17,624 nucleotides of DNA from an uncultured Oribacterium sp. (GCA_934279105.1 CAKQWR010000017.1:1-17624); one strand, 5' to 3'. Positions 1 through 8,472 are shown, numbered from the stretch's first letter. Numbers and translations are program-made. Notes: generated from the letters alone by a model not told the origin.

Positions 1-29
1 GTTCTATATTCTCTGAAAGAAGGTATGAA

Positions 30-818
30 ATGAAAATCACCTACATCGAACACTCTTGTTTTCTAGTCGAAACAGCGGAATGCTATCTGCTATTTGACTA
101 CTACGGTGGTGACATACCACTTCCGGAACTTGACCCTGTAAAACCGCTGCTGTTATGTAACAGCCACGCGCACCCGGATCACTTTTCGGAGAACATCTTT
201 GCACTTCGGAATCGATACCCACGATCCTTCTTCGTGCTCTCCGCCGATGTCCCCGTACCGGCGTCTATGCAGCCATATACTTGTTCCCTGCTTCCACACG
301 AACACTGTATCGTGCAGATGACAGATGGACAGGCGGCTGTATCGATGACTGCAGCAACTCCATCAAATCAGGCGACGACTATAAAACACCAACACGATAC
401 ATGCAGGCATCAGACGGTTAACGTCGCGATTGACACCTTACGTTCGAACGATGAAGGCATAGCGTTCATCCTTCAGCTTAGAGACATCTGTCTCTACCAC
501 GCAGGCGACCTCAACAACTGGTGGTGGGATGGCGATGCAGATGACCAGAAGCTTGCGGACATCTATCACGAAGAACTCGAGTATATCCGCGGGCGACACT
601 TCTCTGCCGCTTTCATCCCTCTTGATCCTCGCCTCAAAGGCTGGTGGAAAGGCATCGATGATTTCATGCACTATGCCGATGCCGACATCATCTTCCCGAT
701 GCATAACTTCGGTAAAAAAGGACTTCCGAAGAAGTTCCTCTCGCTCGACTGCGCCCAGAACTATATAAGCCGCGTTGTCGACGTTGAAGAGCCACTGACG
801 ACCTGGGAAATCGAATAA
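30..818 (+). CDS. MBL-fold metallo-hydrolase
   Basis: A 262-residue cytoplasmic protein of the metallo-beta-lactamase fold; no signal peptide is seen. The zinc-binding signature HAHPDH lies at residues 46-51. A second conserved site, YHAGDLNNWW, puts His157 and Asp160 in the expected positions, and a late histidine (His225 in PMHNFG) completes a binuclear metal site. The order of these motifs is typical of the UlaG/lactamase_B_3-like hydrolases common in Clostridia. Residues about 93-132, rich in His, Thr and Gln, look like an insertion between two core strands. The start is supported by AAGG six bases upstream. It is the only + strand gene here and ends in its own terminator. The substrate cannot be told from the sequence; a phosphodiesterase, lactonase or sugar-phosphate lactonase role are all possible. 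Confidence 0.85.
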   Translation: MKITYIEHSCFLVETAECYLLFDYYGGDIPLPELDPVKPLLLCNSHAHPDHFSENIFALRNRYPRSFFVLSADVPVPASMQPYTCSLLPHEHCIVQMTDGQAAVSMTAATPSNQATTIKHQHDTCRHQTVNVAIDTLRSNDEGIAFILQLRDICLYHAGDLNNWWWDGDADDQKLADIYHEELEYIRGRHFSAAFIPLDPRLKGWWKGIDDFMHYADADIIFPMHNFGKKGLPKKFLSLDCAQNYISRVVDVEEPLTTWEIE

Positions 819-824
819 AAAATG

Positions 825-871
825 GCTGCCATACGACCAGAAAATTCCGGTTGTACGGCAGCTTTTCTTTT
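825..871 (+). terminator. Intrinsic terminator of the MBL-fold gene
   Basis: The stem pairs GCTGCC (825-830) with GGCAGC (857-862), extended inside by TACGACC pairing with GGTTGTA. It is followed by a T-rich run (TTTTCTTTT, 863-871). It starts seven bases after the stop codon of the hydrolase gene. Confidence 0.85.
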
Positions 872-873
872 CG

Positions 874-908
874 AATCAGCACCATCCGTTATACGGATGG
901 TGCTGATT
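874..908. repeat. Perfect 16-bp inverted repeat between convergent genes
   Basis: Arms 874-889 and 893-908 are perfectly complementary around a 3-base loop (TAT). Neither strand has a T-tract directly after the stem, so it is not a standard intrinsic terminator. It lies between the + strand hydrolase and the end of the - strand lipoprotein gene, and may block read-through or protect the 3' end of either mRNA. Confidence 0.8.
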
Positions 909-945
909 ATGATAGCCTGTCCAGTCCACTATACGGGCGCATCAT

Positions 946-2607
946 TTACTTAAACGGAGTTTCTTCCCCCAAAGCGAGTGAACCATCAAAGCCGCTCTGC
1001 ATCAGAGAGATGTAATGGGTGGTACCGCCGGCATCCACATAAGAAACGCCGTGGTGCGGTGAATCACCTGGGAAGGAAAGCTTCAGGTAGATTGCCTGGC
1101 CAGCCTGAAGTGCCGGCACCTGACTTCGCTGTGTACCGCGGAAGCGGATACCCTCTGTCTCCGAAAAGTCCATTTCCAGCGTGTAGATTCGAAGATCACG
1201 TATAGCTGCCGTCGCCTGAAGCTTCGCAACCATGCTGTACTGATCATCCTCGAGCACGATCATCGATGCGCGTTCTGCAGCACTCAGTGTACTGCCATCA
1301 ATAAACATTCCTGTCATCGCCATATTTCCAGTATTCATCGTATCCTCCTTATCCATCCCGTTGTCTGTATCTGCATTCGCAGAATCGCCGTTTGTCGTAT
1401 GCTCTCCGCCGTTCGTTCCTCCCGAAAGTGCCGCATTCAGCGTAGCCTCCAGCGCATCCAGATCGACGTTTCCATCCGGCATCGTCGTCGCATGTTCCAT
1501 CACTTCCGGCCCCGGTCCATCCATCAGTGTCCATAAAACCTTATGCTCACGATACTTCTCGAGATCGAAGTATGCATCCATTTCCGCTTCGGAAATCTCC
1601 TTCACGCCGAGCGCCTGAAGTTCCGCAAGCAGCTGCGTTTCTTCCTTCTTCTCGATCTCGGACTTCGCATGTGATGCCACCTGCATGTAGTGCGCGTCGC
1701 CCATCGTGCATGTCCGCATCATGAATTCACCGCTGAGCTCTGTATACTCGCCCTTCGGTCCCTGTCCATCCGGACTGATTTCCCAGATCCAGCTCGCCGC
1801 ATAGCCTGCATAGAGTTCGCGCATCGTGCACAGATCATAGCGCTCCCCGCGACCATCGAAGCGTGCAATCGCCGTCGCATAATCGCCCGCACCATTCGAA
1901 CCTTCGTAAATCAAGTAACCCGTATCGTAGAGTGTCGCATACGTCCGATTGCCGAACTGATAAGAATTCTGCAGCACGAGGCCCTCATCCTCCGCATAGG
2001 TGATGAAACCGTTCCAGCTCATATTCGGTGTGCTCCGGCTCTGCATATTCAGCACCAGTACCGGTACGGTCGTTCCCTTGCGTGGGCCAATGCTTCCATC
2101 CTTCGCATCATCATCCAGCTGCACTTTTTCAGCTGCCGACGGTTCGCCAGCACTACGCTGCGTCACTTCCTTTCCGGCACGAGTCTTCGTATCTGCTTCC
2201 GGTAGTTCCAGCGGAAGGTCGAGAATCGCGTACTGCGCCTCGAAACCATCTTTAAAATCACCGAACTCCCAGTTTCTGAGTGTCATGCGAAGATCACGCA
2301 TATAGTACTCGCCATACTTGATACCGTCATCATTTCCCGTCTGGTCATCCTTCCGGAAACGCTCTGCGGTCTTCAGCGGAAGCTCATTAAAAAGAAAGTT
2401 TCTGTACGTCTGACGGATTTCGGCGTCGCTTAGCGTTTGCGTATCTGCTGTTTCTGTCACCTCAGCTCCTGTATTCATGGTTTCCGCTGTTCGAGAAGTC
2501 TCCGGCTCCGATGGATCGGCCTTTGCCTTCTGACGACAAGCCGCCAGCAGTGTTCCGGCCAGCACTGCAGCGACGGTCAACAACACGATCGTCTTACTCA
2601 TTTTCAT
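946..2607 (-). CDS. Uncharacterised lipoprotein (distal gene of pair)
   Basis: A 553-residue predicted lipoprotein. The N-terminus has Lys residues, a hydrophobic stretch and the lipobox LLAAC, with Cys24 as the lipidated residue, so it should be anchored to the outer face of the membrane. A Thr/Glu/Ala-rich linker follows. The body has no motif I recognise. Around residues 395-432 is a low-complexity segment rich in Asn, Asp, Gly and Met that splits it into a large N-terminal and a small C-terminal part (about 120 residues). The C-terminal part, with many predicted beta strands, could be a ligand-binding or adhesion module, but this is only inference. The start is set by GAGGAGGGAG six bases before ATG. 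It lies 62 bases after the stop of another lipoprotein gene, probably co-transcribed with it. Confidence 0.8.
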   Translation of the reverse strand: MKMSKTIVLLTVAAVLAGTLLAACRQKAKADPSEPETSRTAETMNTGAEVTETADTQTLSDAEIRQTYRNFLFNELPLKTAERFRKDDQTGNDDGIKYGEYYMRDLRMTLRNWEFGDFKDGFEAQYAILDLPLELPEADTKTRAGKEVTQRSAGEPSAAEKVQLDDDAKDGSIGPRKGTTVPVLVLNMQSRSTPNMSWNGFITYAEDEGLVLQNSYQFGNRTYATLYDTGYLIYEGSNGAGDYATAIARFDGRGERYDLCTMRELYAGYAASWIWEISPDGQGPKGEYTELSGEFMMRTCTMGDAHYMQVASHAKSEIEKKEETQLLAELQALGVKEISEAEMDAYFDLEKYREHKVLWTLMDGPGPEVMEHATTMPDGNVDLDALEATLNAALSGGTNGGEHTTNGDSANADTDNGMDKEDTMNTGNMAMTGMFIDGSTLSAAERASMIVLEDDQYSMVAKLQATAAIRDLRIYTLEMDFSETEGIRFRGTQRSQVPALQAGQAIYLKLSFPGDSPHHGVSYVDAGGTTHYISLMQSGFDGSLALGEETPFK

Positions 2608-2669
2608 CCGCTCCCTCCTCTCTTTTCCTCTATTGTATGTGTTGATGTCTCATCTGATGAATTGATGAA

Positions 2670-4499
2670 TCAACCCATGCCGAAACTAAGCTCACGGACT
2701 TCACCCTCACTGCCGAAAAGATCATAGCCGCCGAGGTGCTGATAGCGCATAAACTCACGCCACTCCTCCGTTTTCTGATTCATTTCATCCATGCGGCGAA
2801 TCCGGAACGTGCTATAGTGCATCAGCTGATATTCCGCGTCATAAAAGTCTGCACAGAATACGAGACCCTGCTCGTTCATCCCGAGATAGGTACAGTGCCC
2901 ATCGAAGTTAACGAACAGATCTGCATCGATGTTCGCATTCTGATACAGGAACTTCGATGGATCATCCGGATCGAAGCCGATGTAGAAGGTATCCGTATAG
3001 GTCGTTCCGCCATCCGTATGAAAGCTGGTTTCTGTCGTGCAGCCCTCGCCCTCATACAGCCCCATTACGTCACGGCTGTACGCATCGCTTCGCTCAAACA
3101 TATTCTTTTCGAGCACCGTGGCGATGGCATCCGCATTTTCCTCTGCTATAGCCTCTATATTTTCCAGTCCGAATACCGGTTCTGTCAGGCAGAAATATTC
3201 GCCCCACGCACCGTGATAGAGATCGAGGTAAGCTACCATGCCATCGTTCGATACGAAGGTCGGCACAACATGCTCGCCATGCATAATCATCAGGATTTCC
3301 GCGTTCACATAATCCTTATAGACGCCGTCAACCTCATATTCCTTCCCAAATTCTAGGTTTCCGCCGCCAAACGCCGCCTCGCTCCAGTCATTCTGCTCGA
3401 AGCGGACCGTCATGCGACCGTCCTTATAATTTATAAATACTGCATCGTCGAAGCTGAGCTCTGCATCATAACGCTCCGCATTCAACAGAACCTCATTCTT
3501 CCCATCCTCCTGATCTTCCTCACATTTTTCCGCCCACTCATCTCCCGTCAGCACGGTATCCGTGGCTGCGTCATACTGATAAGTCGTCTGCAACGGCTTC
3601 AGCTCACAGCAGTAAATACCGCCACCGGCCATCACATGAATCGGTACGGCCACGACGAGTTCACCATCCTCATCTAGGAACATCGGAAGATCCATCGTGA
3701 TGTTGTCATCCGCGAGTGTCTGCATGCGGAGTCGCATAAGCTCCGCATAGATTCCCTGACGCTCTTCCTCTGTCGCGGTTTCATAATAATGAGACGTATA
3801 AAAATAGCGGATATTCTGATCATATTCATACGCAGCTGCTTTTCGAATGACACGAAGAAGTGCATGCTCAGCGGTTTCACCGCCCCGAACCTCAAGTCTT
3901 ACCGGCTCATCCTCCGCATCCTCACCAGGAATACCGCTTATCAGAAGCTTCGCAAGATCTTTCGTCGACAAGCGCGTTCCACTCTCGAGATCCAGATTAT
4001 ACGCATAATATTCTGTGTAATCGTCGAGATTACTGCACTTCTCCAGAATGATACTCAGTGTATCACCATTCAGGTAGGCATCGTAATCAACTTCATGCCA
4101 GCTGAGATAGTCTCCGTCTTCCCTATTGATCACATCATCGCATACGTTTGCAATTTCCGTATTGATGGCGTTCGCACCGGCACTGTCAAAGCAGATTTTC
4201 GGCACATGATATGAGACATCGATTTTATTATCCGGCCCATCCTTGAGTGGTCCTTCCAGTGTAAAGCTGTCCTGCACCAGTGCCTTCAGCACTTGTTCCT
4301 GTCCTTCTTCATCAAGCTCCGTATAATCGATATCCTCCGGTATCATCGCCGTTGAAGTCTCTGCAGTCTCCACCTTCGATATGTCTCCACCGGTTGACGC
4401 TGCGCTGGTCTCCGAAGAATTCTTTTTCCCACAGGCCGTCAGTAGCAGAAGAATTCCGAAGGCAACGAAAGCCCATTTTATAGTTCGCTTCTTATGCAT
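2670..4499 (-). CDS. Lipoprotein with RsiV/PdaC-like (DUF4163/DUF3298-type) region
   Basis: A 609-residue predicted lipoprotein with signal peptide and lipobox LLTAC (Cys23). The start used is the ATG at 4499, six bases after AAGGAGG; an ATG 18 bases upstream lacks a proper Shine-Dalgarno site. After a Ser/Thr-rich linker, residues about 65-170 resemble the extracellular DUF4163/DUF3298 region found in PdaC and RsiV: a beta-rich stretch with YHVPKI, then a segment containing NLDLESGTRLSTKDL. RsiV binds lysozyme and PdaC deacetylates peptidoglycan, but no deacetylase motif is seen here, so an envelope sensor or binding role is only a guess. The remaining 400 residues are acidic, rich in Asp, Glu and Tyr, and unrecognised. 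First gene of a two-gene operon with another lipoprotein. Confidence 0.75.
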   Translation of the reverse strand: MHKKRTIKWAFVAFGILLLLTACGKKNSSETSAASTGGDISKVETAETSTAMIPEDIDYTELDEEGQEQVLKALVQDSFTLEGPLKDGPDNKIDVSYHVPKICFDSAGANAINTEIANVCDDVINREDGDYLSWHEVDYDAYLNGDTLSIILEKCSNLDDYTEYYAYNLDLESGTRLSTKDLAKLLISGIPGEDAEDEPVRLEVRGGETAEHALLRVIRKAAAYEYDQNIRYFYTSHYYETATEEERQGIYAELMRLRMQTLADDNITMDLPMFLDEDGELVVAVPIHVMAGGGIYCCELKPLQTTYQYDAATDTVLTGDEWAEKCEEDQEDGKNEVLLNAERYDAELSFDDAVFINYKDGRMTVRFEQNDWSEAAFGGGNLEFGKEYEVDGVYKDYVNAEILMIMHGEHVVPTFVSNDGMVAYLDLYHGAWGEYFCLTEPVFGLENIEAIAEENADAIATVLEKNMFERSDAYSRDVMGLYEGEGCTTETSFHTDGGTTYTDTFYIGFDPDDPSKFLYQNANIDADLFVNFDGHCTYLGMNEQGLVFCADFYDAEYQLMHYSTFRIRRMDEMNQKTEEWREFMRYQHLGGYDLFGSEGEVRELSFGMG

Positions 4500-4583
4500 C
4501 ACACGCCTCCTTTCCATACGAGAATCACGGACTTTTTTATGATGACCGGACGCCGCCAGCCATCTATTTTCTAATATTAATTT

Positions 4584-4612
4584 ATCATAGATATAAGTAA
4601 AATGTTATTAAT
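4584..4612 (-). promoter_or_regulatory. Possible promoter of the lipoprotein operon
   Basis: The region 4500-4678 holds no gene and is very AT-rich from about 4565 to 4620. On the - strand TATGAT (4584-4589) could be a -10 box, with a weak TTAATA 16 bases upstream as -35. Several other AT-rich hexamers nearby would serve equally well, so the exact boxes are uncertain. Confidence 0.3.
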
Positions 4613-4678
4613 TTGATGCTTATTTCCTTACAAAGGGAGTAATTTTCATAGAATGTTACGCTCCTGCTTATCTGATAC

Positions 4679-4715
4679 AAAAAAGGAACGATCACACCAT
4701 TCATGAGATCGTTCC
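4679..4715 (-). terminator. Intrinsic terminator at the end of the thiazole operon
   Basis: On the - strand, GGAACGATC (4715-4707) pairs perfectly with GATCGTTCC (4693-4685) around a 13-base loop, followed by six Ts (4684-4679). It begins six bases after the stop of the last thi gene. Confidence 0.9.
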
Positions 4716-4721
4716 ATAGTA

Positions 4722-5318
4722 TTATGCTAGCTTCATGAAACCGGACATCATGCAGCCGCCGGCAGCACCGGCTTCCTTCACGAGGGAGATTCTCTCAAGA
4801 TTTATTCCTCCGATGGCATATACAGGAACTGGGCAGGCCGCGGTAATTTCACGCACGAAGTCGAGGCCGCGCCCTTTCAGGCCTTTCTTGCACTCGGTTT
4901 CGAAAATCGTCCCCAGCACGATCTGGGTTGCACCGCACGCGACCGCCTGCTGCATGTCTTCCATGCTGTGGCAGGAAACGCTGATTTCATCGAAATCCTC
5001 CCGTAAACATGGATGTGCCATTCCGATCATTTCTGCGAGAGGCAGATGAATGCGCCGACAGCTGAGTTTCTTTGCAAGCTTGATTCGTCCGTGCAGGAAG
5101 CAAGGTATCTGCAGAGCCCCACACATAGCGAGCAGCTCACGCGCGAGTACTTCATACGCTGCATCCGTCAGATCCTTTTCCCGCAGAATCACGGCATGTG
5201 GCTGAAGGAACAGCACGCGTGCCATCTGCGTAAGGAAATCACCTTCCACCAGGGCGCGATTCGTGATGACGATGGTGTCATGATAGCGTGCGTCCGGTTT
5301 ACACATAGATGTAGTCAT
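4722..5318 (-). CDS. tenI: TenI-like thiazole tautomerase (ThiE/TenI family)
   Basis: A 198-residue TIM-barrel protein of the ThiE/TenI family. Conserved family motifs are LREKDL (residues 45-50), SCHSMED (115-121, with the His that is catalytic in TenI), FETECKKGLKGRG (139-151) and AIGGIN (168-173). The FET.CKKGL.GRG form is that of Bacillus TenI rather than the GPIF.T.TK form of true thiamine phosphate synthase. The Mg-binding aspartates of ThiE (in NDR and in HLGQ.D) are replaced here by FLHGR and HLPLAEM. I therefore favour thiazole tautomerase, which aromatises the ThiG product, over ThiE. The start overlaps the end of thiH by 20 bases (ATG at 5318, or 5306 four codons later), suggesting translational coupling. 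The reading frame stays open upstream inside thiH, but that part is an Arg/Ser-rich shadow. Confidence 0.85.
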   Translation of the reverse strand: MTTSMCKPDARYHDTIVITNRALVEGDFLTQMARVLFLQPHAVILREKDLTDAAYEVLARELLAMCGALQIPCFLHGRIKLAKKLSCRRIHLPLAEMIGMAHPCLREDFDEISVSCHSMEDMQQAVACGATQIVLGTIFETECKKGLKGRGLDFVREITAACPVPVYAIGGINLERISLVKEAGAAGGCMMSGFMKLA

Positions 5319-6558
5319 TGAGCACGGGCTGCAGACCGCCCTCCTCCATATCTTCGTACATCGCCTCGAAGGAACGGTTGTCGCAGATCTCGAACTGCTC
5401 GTCACCGACATCCTCTTCCTGCTTACCCTCATACTTTTCTTCATGGTCGCCGATACCGGTCGATACACCAGCCGACACCTTCGTCGCACAGATCTTCGCG
5501 ATGCCATCACGGAAGCTCTTGCTCTCACGGCTTGAGACTGTAATACCTGCGAATGGCAGGAAGAGACGATACGCACAGAGTACCTGACAGAGCTCCTTCT
5601 CACCGACATCACGCGGATTGATCTTATCGTTGTTTATGATTGGACGCAGACGCGGGCAGCTAAGTGACAGCTCTGCGTGCGGATACTTTCGGTTAATGTA
5701 GAACACATGCAGTGCCGTCGCCAGTGCATCCTTCCGGAAGTCATCGAGGCCCAGCAGTGCAGAAAAACCGGCGCCGCGCATACCACCCATCAGCGCACGC
5801 TCCTGCGCATCGAAGCGATACGGCCAGACACGCTTGTGCCCCATAAGATGAAGCGTCTCGTACTTATCGGTGTTGTAGGTCTCCTGGAAAACAGTGACGT
5901 AATCCACGCCGCACTCATGCAGGTAACGATACTCATCGACATTGACCGGATAAATCTCGATACCGATGTTCTTAAAATACTTCTTTGCGATTTTTATTGC
6001 CTCGCCGATGTACTCCACATCCGAATATGCACGGCTCTCACCGGTCAGCATCAGAATCTCTTCCATGCCGGTTCGTGCGATGACCTGCATCTCATGCTCG
6101 ATTTCCTCAAACGTCAGCTTCTTGCGACGAATTTTGTTATAGCAGTTGAAACCGCAGTAGATGCAGTAATTCTGACAGTAGTTTGCGATGTACAGCGGCG
6201 TGAAAATATACACGGTGTTACCGAAATGATTCTTCGTCACTTCTTCCGCTTTCCGTGCCATCTGCTCGAGATACGGTGCCGCTGCCGGCGAAAGCAGGGC
6301 CTTAAAGTCTTCGATGGAACAGGTTTCATGTGAGAGCGCCCGCTCGACATCCGCAGCTGTGTACGCGTCATAGTCATACGCCGCCATCGCTGACAGCACC
6401 CGGTCCTTGATATCTGAGTCGATGACTTCCATGCCCTCCATGTATTTCATATGGTCGGTACGGAAGCTCGGATCCTGCTCGAGTCTATGCTTTCGTGCGA
6501 GTGCTTCTGGCGGCAGTTGATCACTGTCCACGAAGTATACCTGATTTTCCTCATTCAT
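5299..6558 (-). CDS. thiH: 2-iminoacetate synthase ThiH (radical SAM)
   Basis: A 419-residue radical-SAM enzyme that cleaves tyrosine to dehydroglycine (2-iminoacetate) and p-cresol, supplying the C2-N unit of the thiazole ring in anaerobes. The cluster-binding motif CX3CX2C is seen as YCQNYCIYCGF (Cys128, Cys132, Cys135). LTGES follows about 35 residues later, and the C-terminal biotin/thiamin-synthase-associated region contains SRESKSFRDG. The length is above E. coli ThiH (about 377 residues), mainly from a longer N-terminal part. GAGGAG lies 12 bases before the ATG, a long spacing; an out-of-frame ATG within the spacer opens a five-codon ORF (ending in TGA) that overlaps the thiH start. 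It sits 56 bases after thiG and overlaps the tenI-like gene. Confidence 0.95.
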   Translation of the reverse strand: MNEENQVYFVDSDQLPPEALARKHRLEQDPSFRTDHMKYMEGMEVIDSDIKDRVLSAMAAYDYDAYTAADVERALSHETCSIEDFKALLSPAAAPYLEQMARKAEEVTKNHFGNTVYIFTPLYIANYCQNYCIYCGFNCYNKIRRKKLTFEEIEHEMQVIARTGMEEILMLTGESRAYSDVEYIGEAIKIAKKYFKNIGIEIYPVNVDEYRYLHECGVDYVTVFQETYNTDKYETLHLMGHKRVWPYRFDAQERALMGGMRGAGFSALLGLDDFRKDALATALHVFYINRKYPHAELSLSCPRLRPIINNDKINPRDVGEKELCQVLCAYRLFLPFAGITVSSRESKSFRDGIAKICATKVSAGVSTGIGDHEEKYEGKQEEDVGDEQFEICDNRSFEAMYEDMEEGGLQPVLNDYIYV

Positions 6559-6614
6559 GATATTTCATGTCTCCTCTATGATTATTATCTCTGAAATCTA
6601 TTCTCAACCCACCA

Positions 6615-7379
6615 TCAGCGAAGGAAGCCAGTCAGTGGATCGGATGCACTGCCGCCACGTGCGAGTACACGGCCCATACCGGTAAGGTACGCCTTACGGC
6701 CGGCCTCGATGGCGAGACGGAAGGCCGAAGCCATCTCCGGAACATCACCGGCGGTTGCGATGGCCGTGTTCGCCATGACCGCTGCTGCACCCATCTCCAT
6801 TGCTTCACAAGCCTGTGATGGCTTGCCGATACCGGCATCGACGATGATCGGAAGATCGATCTCATCGATCAGCACCTGAATCATCGCCTTCGTTGCGAGA
6901 CCCTTGTTACTGCCGATCGGCGCTGCCAGTGGCATGACGGCAGCCGCACCTGCATTCTGAAGATCACGTGCCACATTGAGATCCGGATTCATGTACGGAA
7001 GTACGACGAAGCCCTCTTTCGCGAGAATCTCGGTTGCTTTTACGGTCTCATAGTTATCCGGGAAAAGATACTTCGCGTCACGCATGATTTCCACTTTAAC
7101 AAAATCACCACAGCCCATCGCTCGGCTGAGGCGTGCGATACGTACAGCTTCCTCTGCATTTCGTGCGCCTGATGTGTTCGGCAGCAGTGTCACACCCTCC
7201 GGGATGAAGTCGAGAATACTCTCACTCTCCTTCGTGTTTGCACGACGAAGTGCGAGGGTGATGATTTCAGCACCGCCCTGCTCAATCGCTGCCTTGATCA
7301 GATTCATATTGTATTTTCCGGAGCCGAGGATAAAACGGCTCTTAAACTCTTTTCCACCTAAAATAAACTTGTCTTCCAT
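6615..7379 (-). CDS. thiG: Thiazole synthase ThiG
   Basis: A 254-residue TIM-barrel enzyme that condenses 1-deoxy-D-xylulose 5-phosphate, dehydroglycine and sulfur from ThiS thiocarboxylate into the thiazole phosphate carboxylate tautomer. Diagnostic stretches are FILGSGKY near the N-terminus, VKVEI with Lys95 as the expected Schiff-base lysine, [14 protein letters not shown], and [12 protein letters not shown] followed by [15 protein letters not shown]. The length is typical (about 255 residues). AAAGGA lies seven bases before ATG. The gene starts 12 bases after the thiF stop, so the two are tightly coupled. It acts in the cytoplasm together with ThiS and, in anaerobes, ThiH. Confidence 0.97.
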   Translation of the reverse strand: MEDKFILGGKEFKSRFILGSGKYNMNLIKAAIEQGGAEIITLALRRANTKESESILDFIPEGVTLLPNTSGARNAEEAVRIARLSRAMGCGDFVKVEIMRDAKYLFPDNYETVKATEILAKEGFVVLPYMNPDLNVARDLQNAGAAAVMPLAAPIGSNKGLATKAMIQVLIDEIDLPIIVDAGIGKPSQACEAMEMGAAAVMANTAIATAGDVPEMASAFRLAIEAGRKAYLTGMGRVLARGGSASDPLTGFLR

Positions 7380-7391
7380 ATTCTTTCCTTT

Positions 7392-8054
7392 CTATTTCAG
7401 AATCAGCTGAATTACCTTATTCGCCTGATGTGCGGCGCAGGCCGCCACACGCGGTGCCATCAGACCGATACCGTCACCGACATCCGTTTTCTGGTCGCCG
7501 CACACATAAAGGCGTCGCATCATCTGTGTAGTGCAGATTTCATTGGCATCCGCATAGCCCGCCATACCGTTTCCGGAGATAACCACACTGTCCGGACACT
7601 GCATCAGCAGTTCGCGCACCAGCATCGCTTTCTGATCCGGCTGGTCGAAGGCCTCACATACGATCGGATAATCCGCGAACATCGACGCCACATTTTCCGG
7701 TGTCACCTTCACACAGCGACGTTCATACTCCGTATAGGGATTGATCTCATATAAGAGTTCGGTCAATGCTTCCGTTTTCGGCCGTCCGAGATGTCGTATG
7801 AAATACATCTGACGATTCAGATTCGTCACATCCACGACATCGAAGTCCACAAGCAGGAGCTTTCCGATACCGCTTCGTGCAAGCATCACCGCGATGTTCG
7901 ATCCGAGTCCACCGAGTCCGGCGATTGCGACCCGTGCGCCACGAAGTTTCTCCTGCATCGCCTTCGGAAAACGCGCATCGAAAGCAGCATCCAGTGCTTC
8001 TTTCGAAATCTGAGCCTTCATTTCATTTTGGATATCCGACTTTTTACCCATCAT
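7392..8054 (-). CDS. thiF: ThiS adenylyltransferase ThiF (short clostridial form)
   Basis: A 220-residue E1-like enzyme that adenylates the C-terminal Gly of ThiS before sulfur transfer. The nucleotide-binding motif GLGGLGSN is followed by LLLVDFDVVDVTNLNRQ, the hallmark of the MoeB/ThiF family, and then KTEAL. GMAGYADAN and a C-terminal APRVAACAAHQANKV match the short thiazole-operon ThiF type, which lacks the long C-terminal part and the clear pair of zinc CXXC motifs of MoeB-like proteins. Two tandem ATG codons (8054 and 8051) follow GGAAG; a TTG three codons upstream is less likely. It lies 86 bases after thiS and directly before thiG. Confidence 0.92.
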   Translation of the reverse strand: MMGKKSDIQNEMKAQISKEALDAAFDARFPKAMQEKLRGARVAIAGLGGLGSNIAVMLARSGIGKLLLVDFDVVDVTNLNRQMYFIRHLGRPKTEALTELLYEINPYTEYERRCVKVTPENVASMFADYPIVCEAFDQPDQKAMLVRELLMQCPDSVVISGNGMAGYADANEICTTQMMRRLYVCGDQKTDVGDGIGLMAPRVAACAAHQANKVIQLILK

Positions 8055-8140
8055 TTCTTCCAATTCCAGTCTTTCATTTCACCATGCACATATCACTCAC
8101 CTAAGAACATGTCGGATTTTGATGCTGTGCTTTATTTTTT

Positions 8141-8335
8141 CTAGCCGCCGCCTACGAATCGAAGCACTTCGATGACGTCCTCATCCTGAAGTACGACATA
8201 CTGCAGCTGATCCTTCGGAACGATTTCGAGGTTTCGCTCCACGACGACCCGTGTCGGTTCATAGCCTTCCTTAAGAAGAACATCGAGCAGCAGCTCGCCT
8301 GCGAAATCCTTTTCCTCGCCATTGATTCTCAACAT
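8141..8335 (-). CDS. thiS: Sulfur carrier protein ThiS
   Basis: A 64-residue beta-grasp protein ending in Gly-Gly-Gly, so the required C-terminal Gly-Gly is exposed for adenylation by ThiF and conversion to thiocarboxylate. N-terminal LRINGEEKDF and the central DVLLKEGYEPTRVVVERN match the ThiS fold. AAGGAG stands seven to eight bases before the ATG. It is the first gene of the thiazole operon, about 95 bases after the riboswitch-linked terminator, so its expression should be the first to respond to TPP. Confidence 0.96.
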   Translation of the reverse strand: MLRINGEEKDFAGELLLDVLLKEGYEPTRVVVERNLEIVPKDQLQYVVLQDEDVIEVLRFVGGG

Positions 8336-8371
8336 CCGCCCACTCCTTTCGCTGTACTAACACCTGCCTTT

Positions 8372-8411
8372 GCTGCCACAAAGGACACCTTAACGGTGTT
8401 TTCGAGGCAGC
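8372..8411 (-). other. Hairpin in the thiS 5' UTR, after the terminator
   Basis: GCTGCC (8411-8406) pairs with GGCAGC (8377-8372), enclosing a second short stem of ACACC with GGTGT. It lies between the TPP-linked terminator and the thiS ribosome binding site and has no T-tract. It might stabilise the read-through transcript; no known family was recognised. Confidence 0.55.
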
Positions 8412-8430
8412 ATCGCTGAAATCTGCATAT

Positions 8431-8472
8431 AAAAAGGCGCCGGAAGACACAGTCATTGTGTCTTCCGGCGCC
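8431..8472 (-). terminator. Terminator in the TPP riboswitch expression platform
   Basis: A perfect 16-bp GC-rich stem (8472-8457 with 8451-8436) around a 5-base loop is followed by five Ts on the - strand (8435-8431). It lies 80-90 bases downstream of the TPP aptamer and upstream of thiS, the place expected for a transcription-terminating expression platform. TPP binding should favour termination. Confidence 0.93.

Noticed and set aside
2736..3356. 206-codon + strand frame opposite the lipoprotein gene
   Set aside because: It is antisense to a lipoprotein with signal peptide and ribosome binding site; no independent coding signal.
5319..5612. N-terminal extension of the TenI-like frame inside thiH
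   Set aside because: The extension is Arg/Ser-rich, overlaps the well-supported thiH coding frame and has no family similarity; the start at 5318 or 5306 fits the family.
5677..6333. 218-codon + strand frame opposite thiH
   Set aside because: It is the antisense shadow of a well-conserved enzyme.
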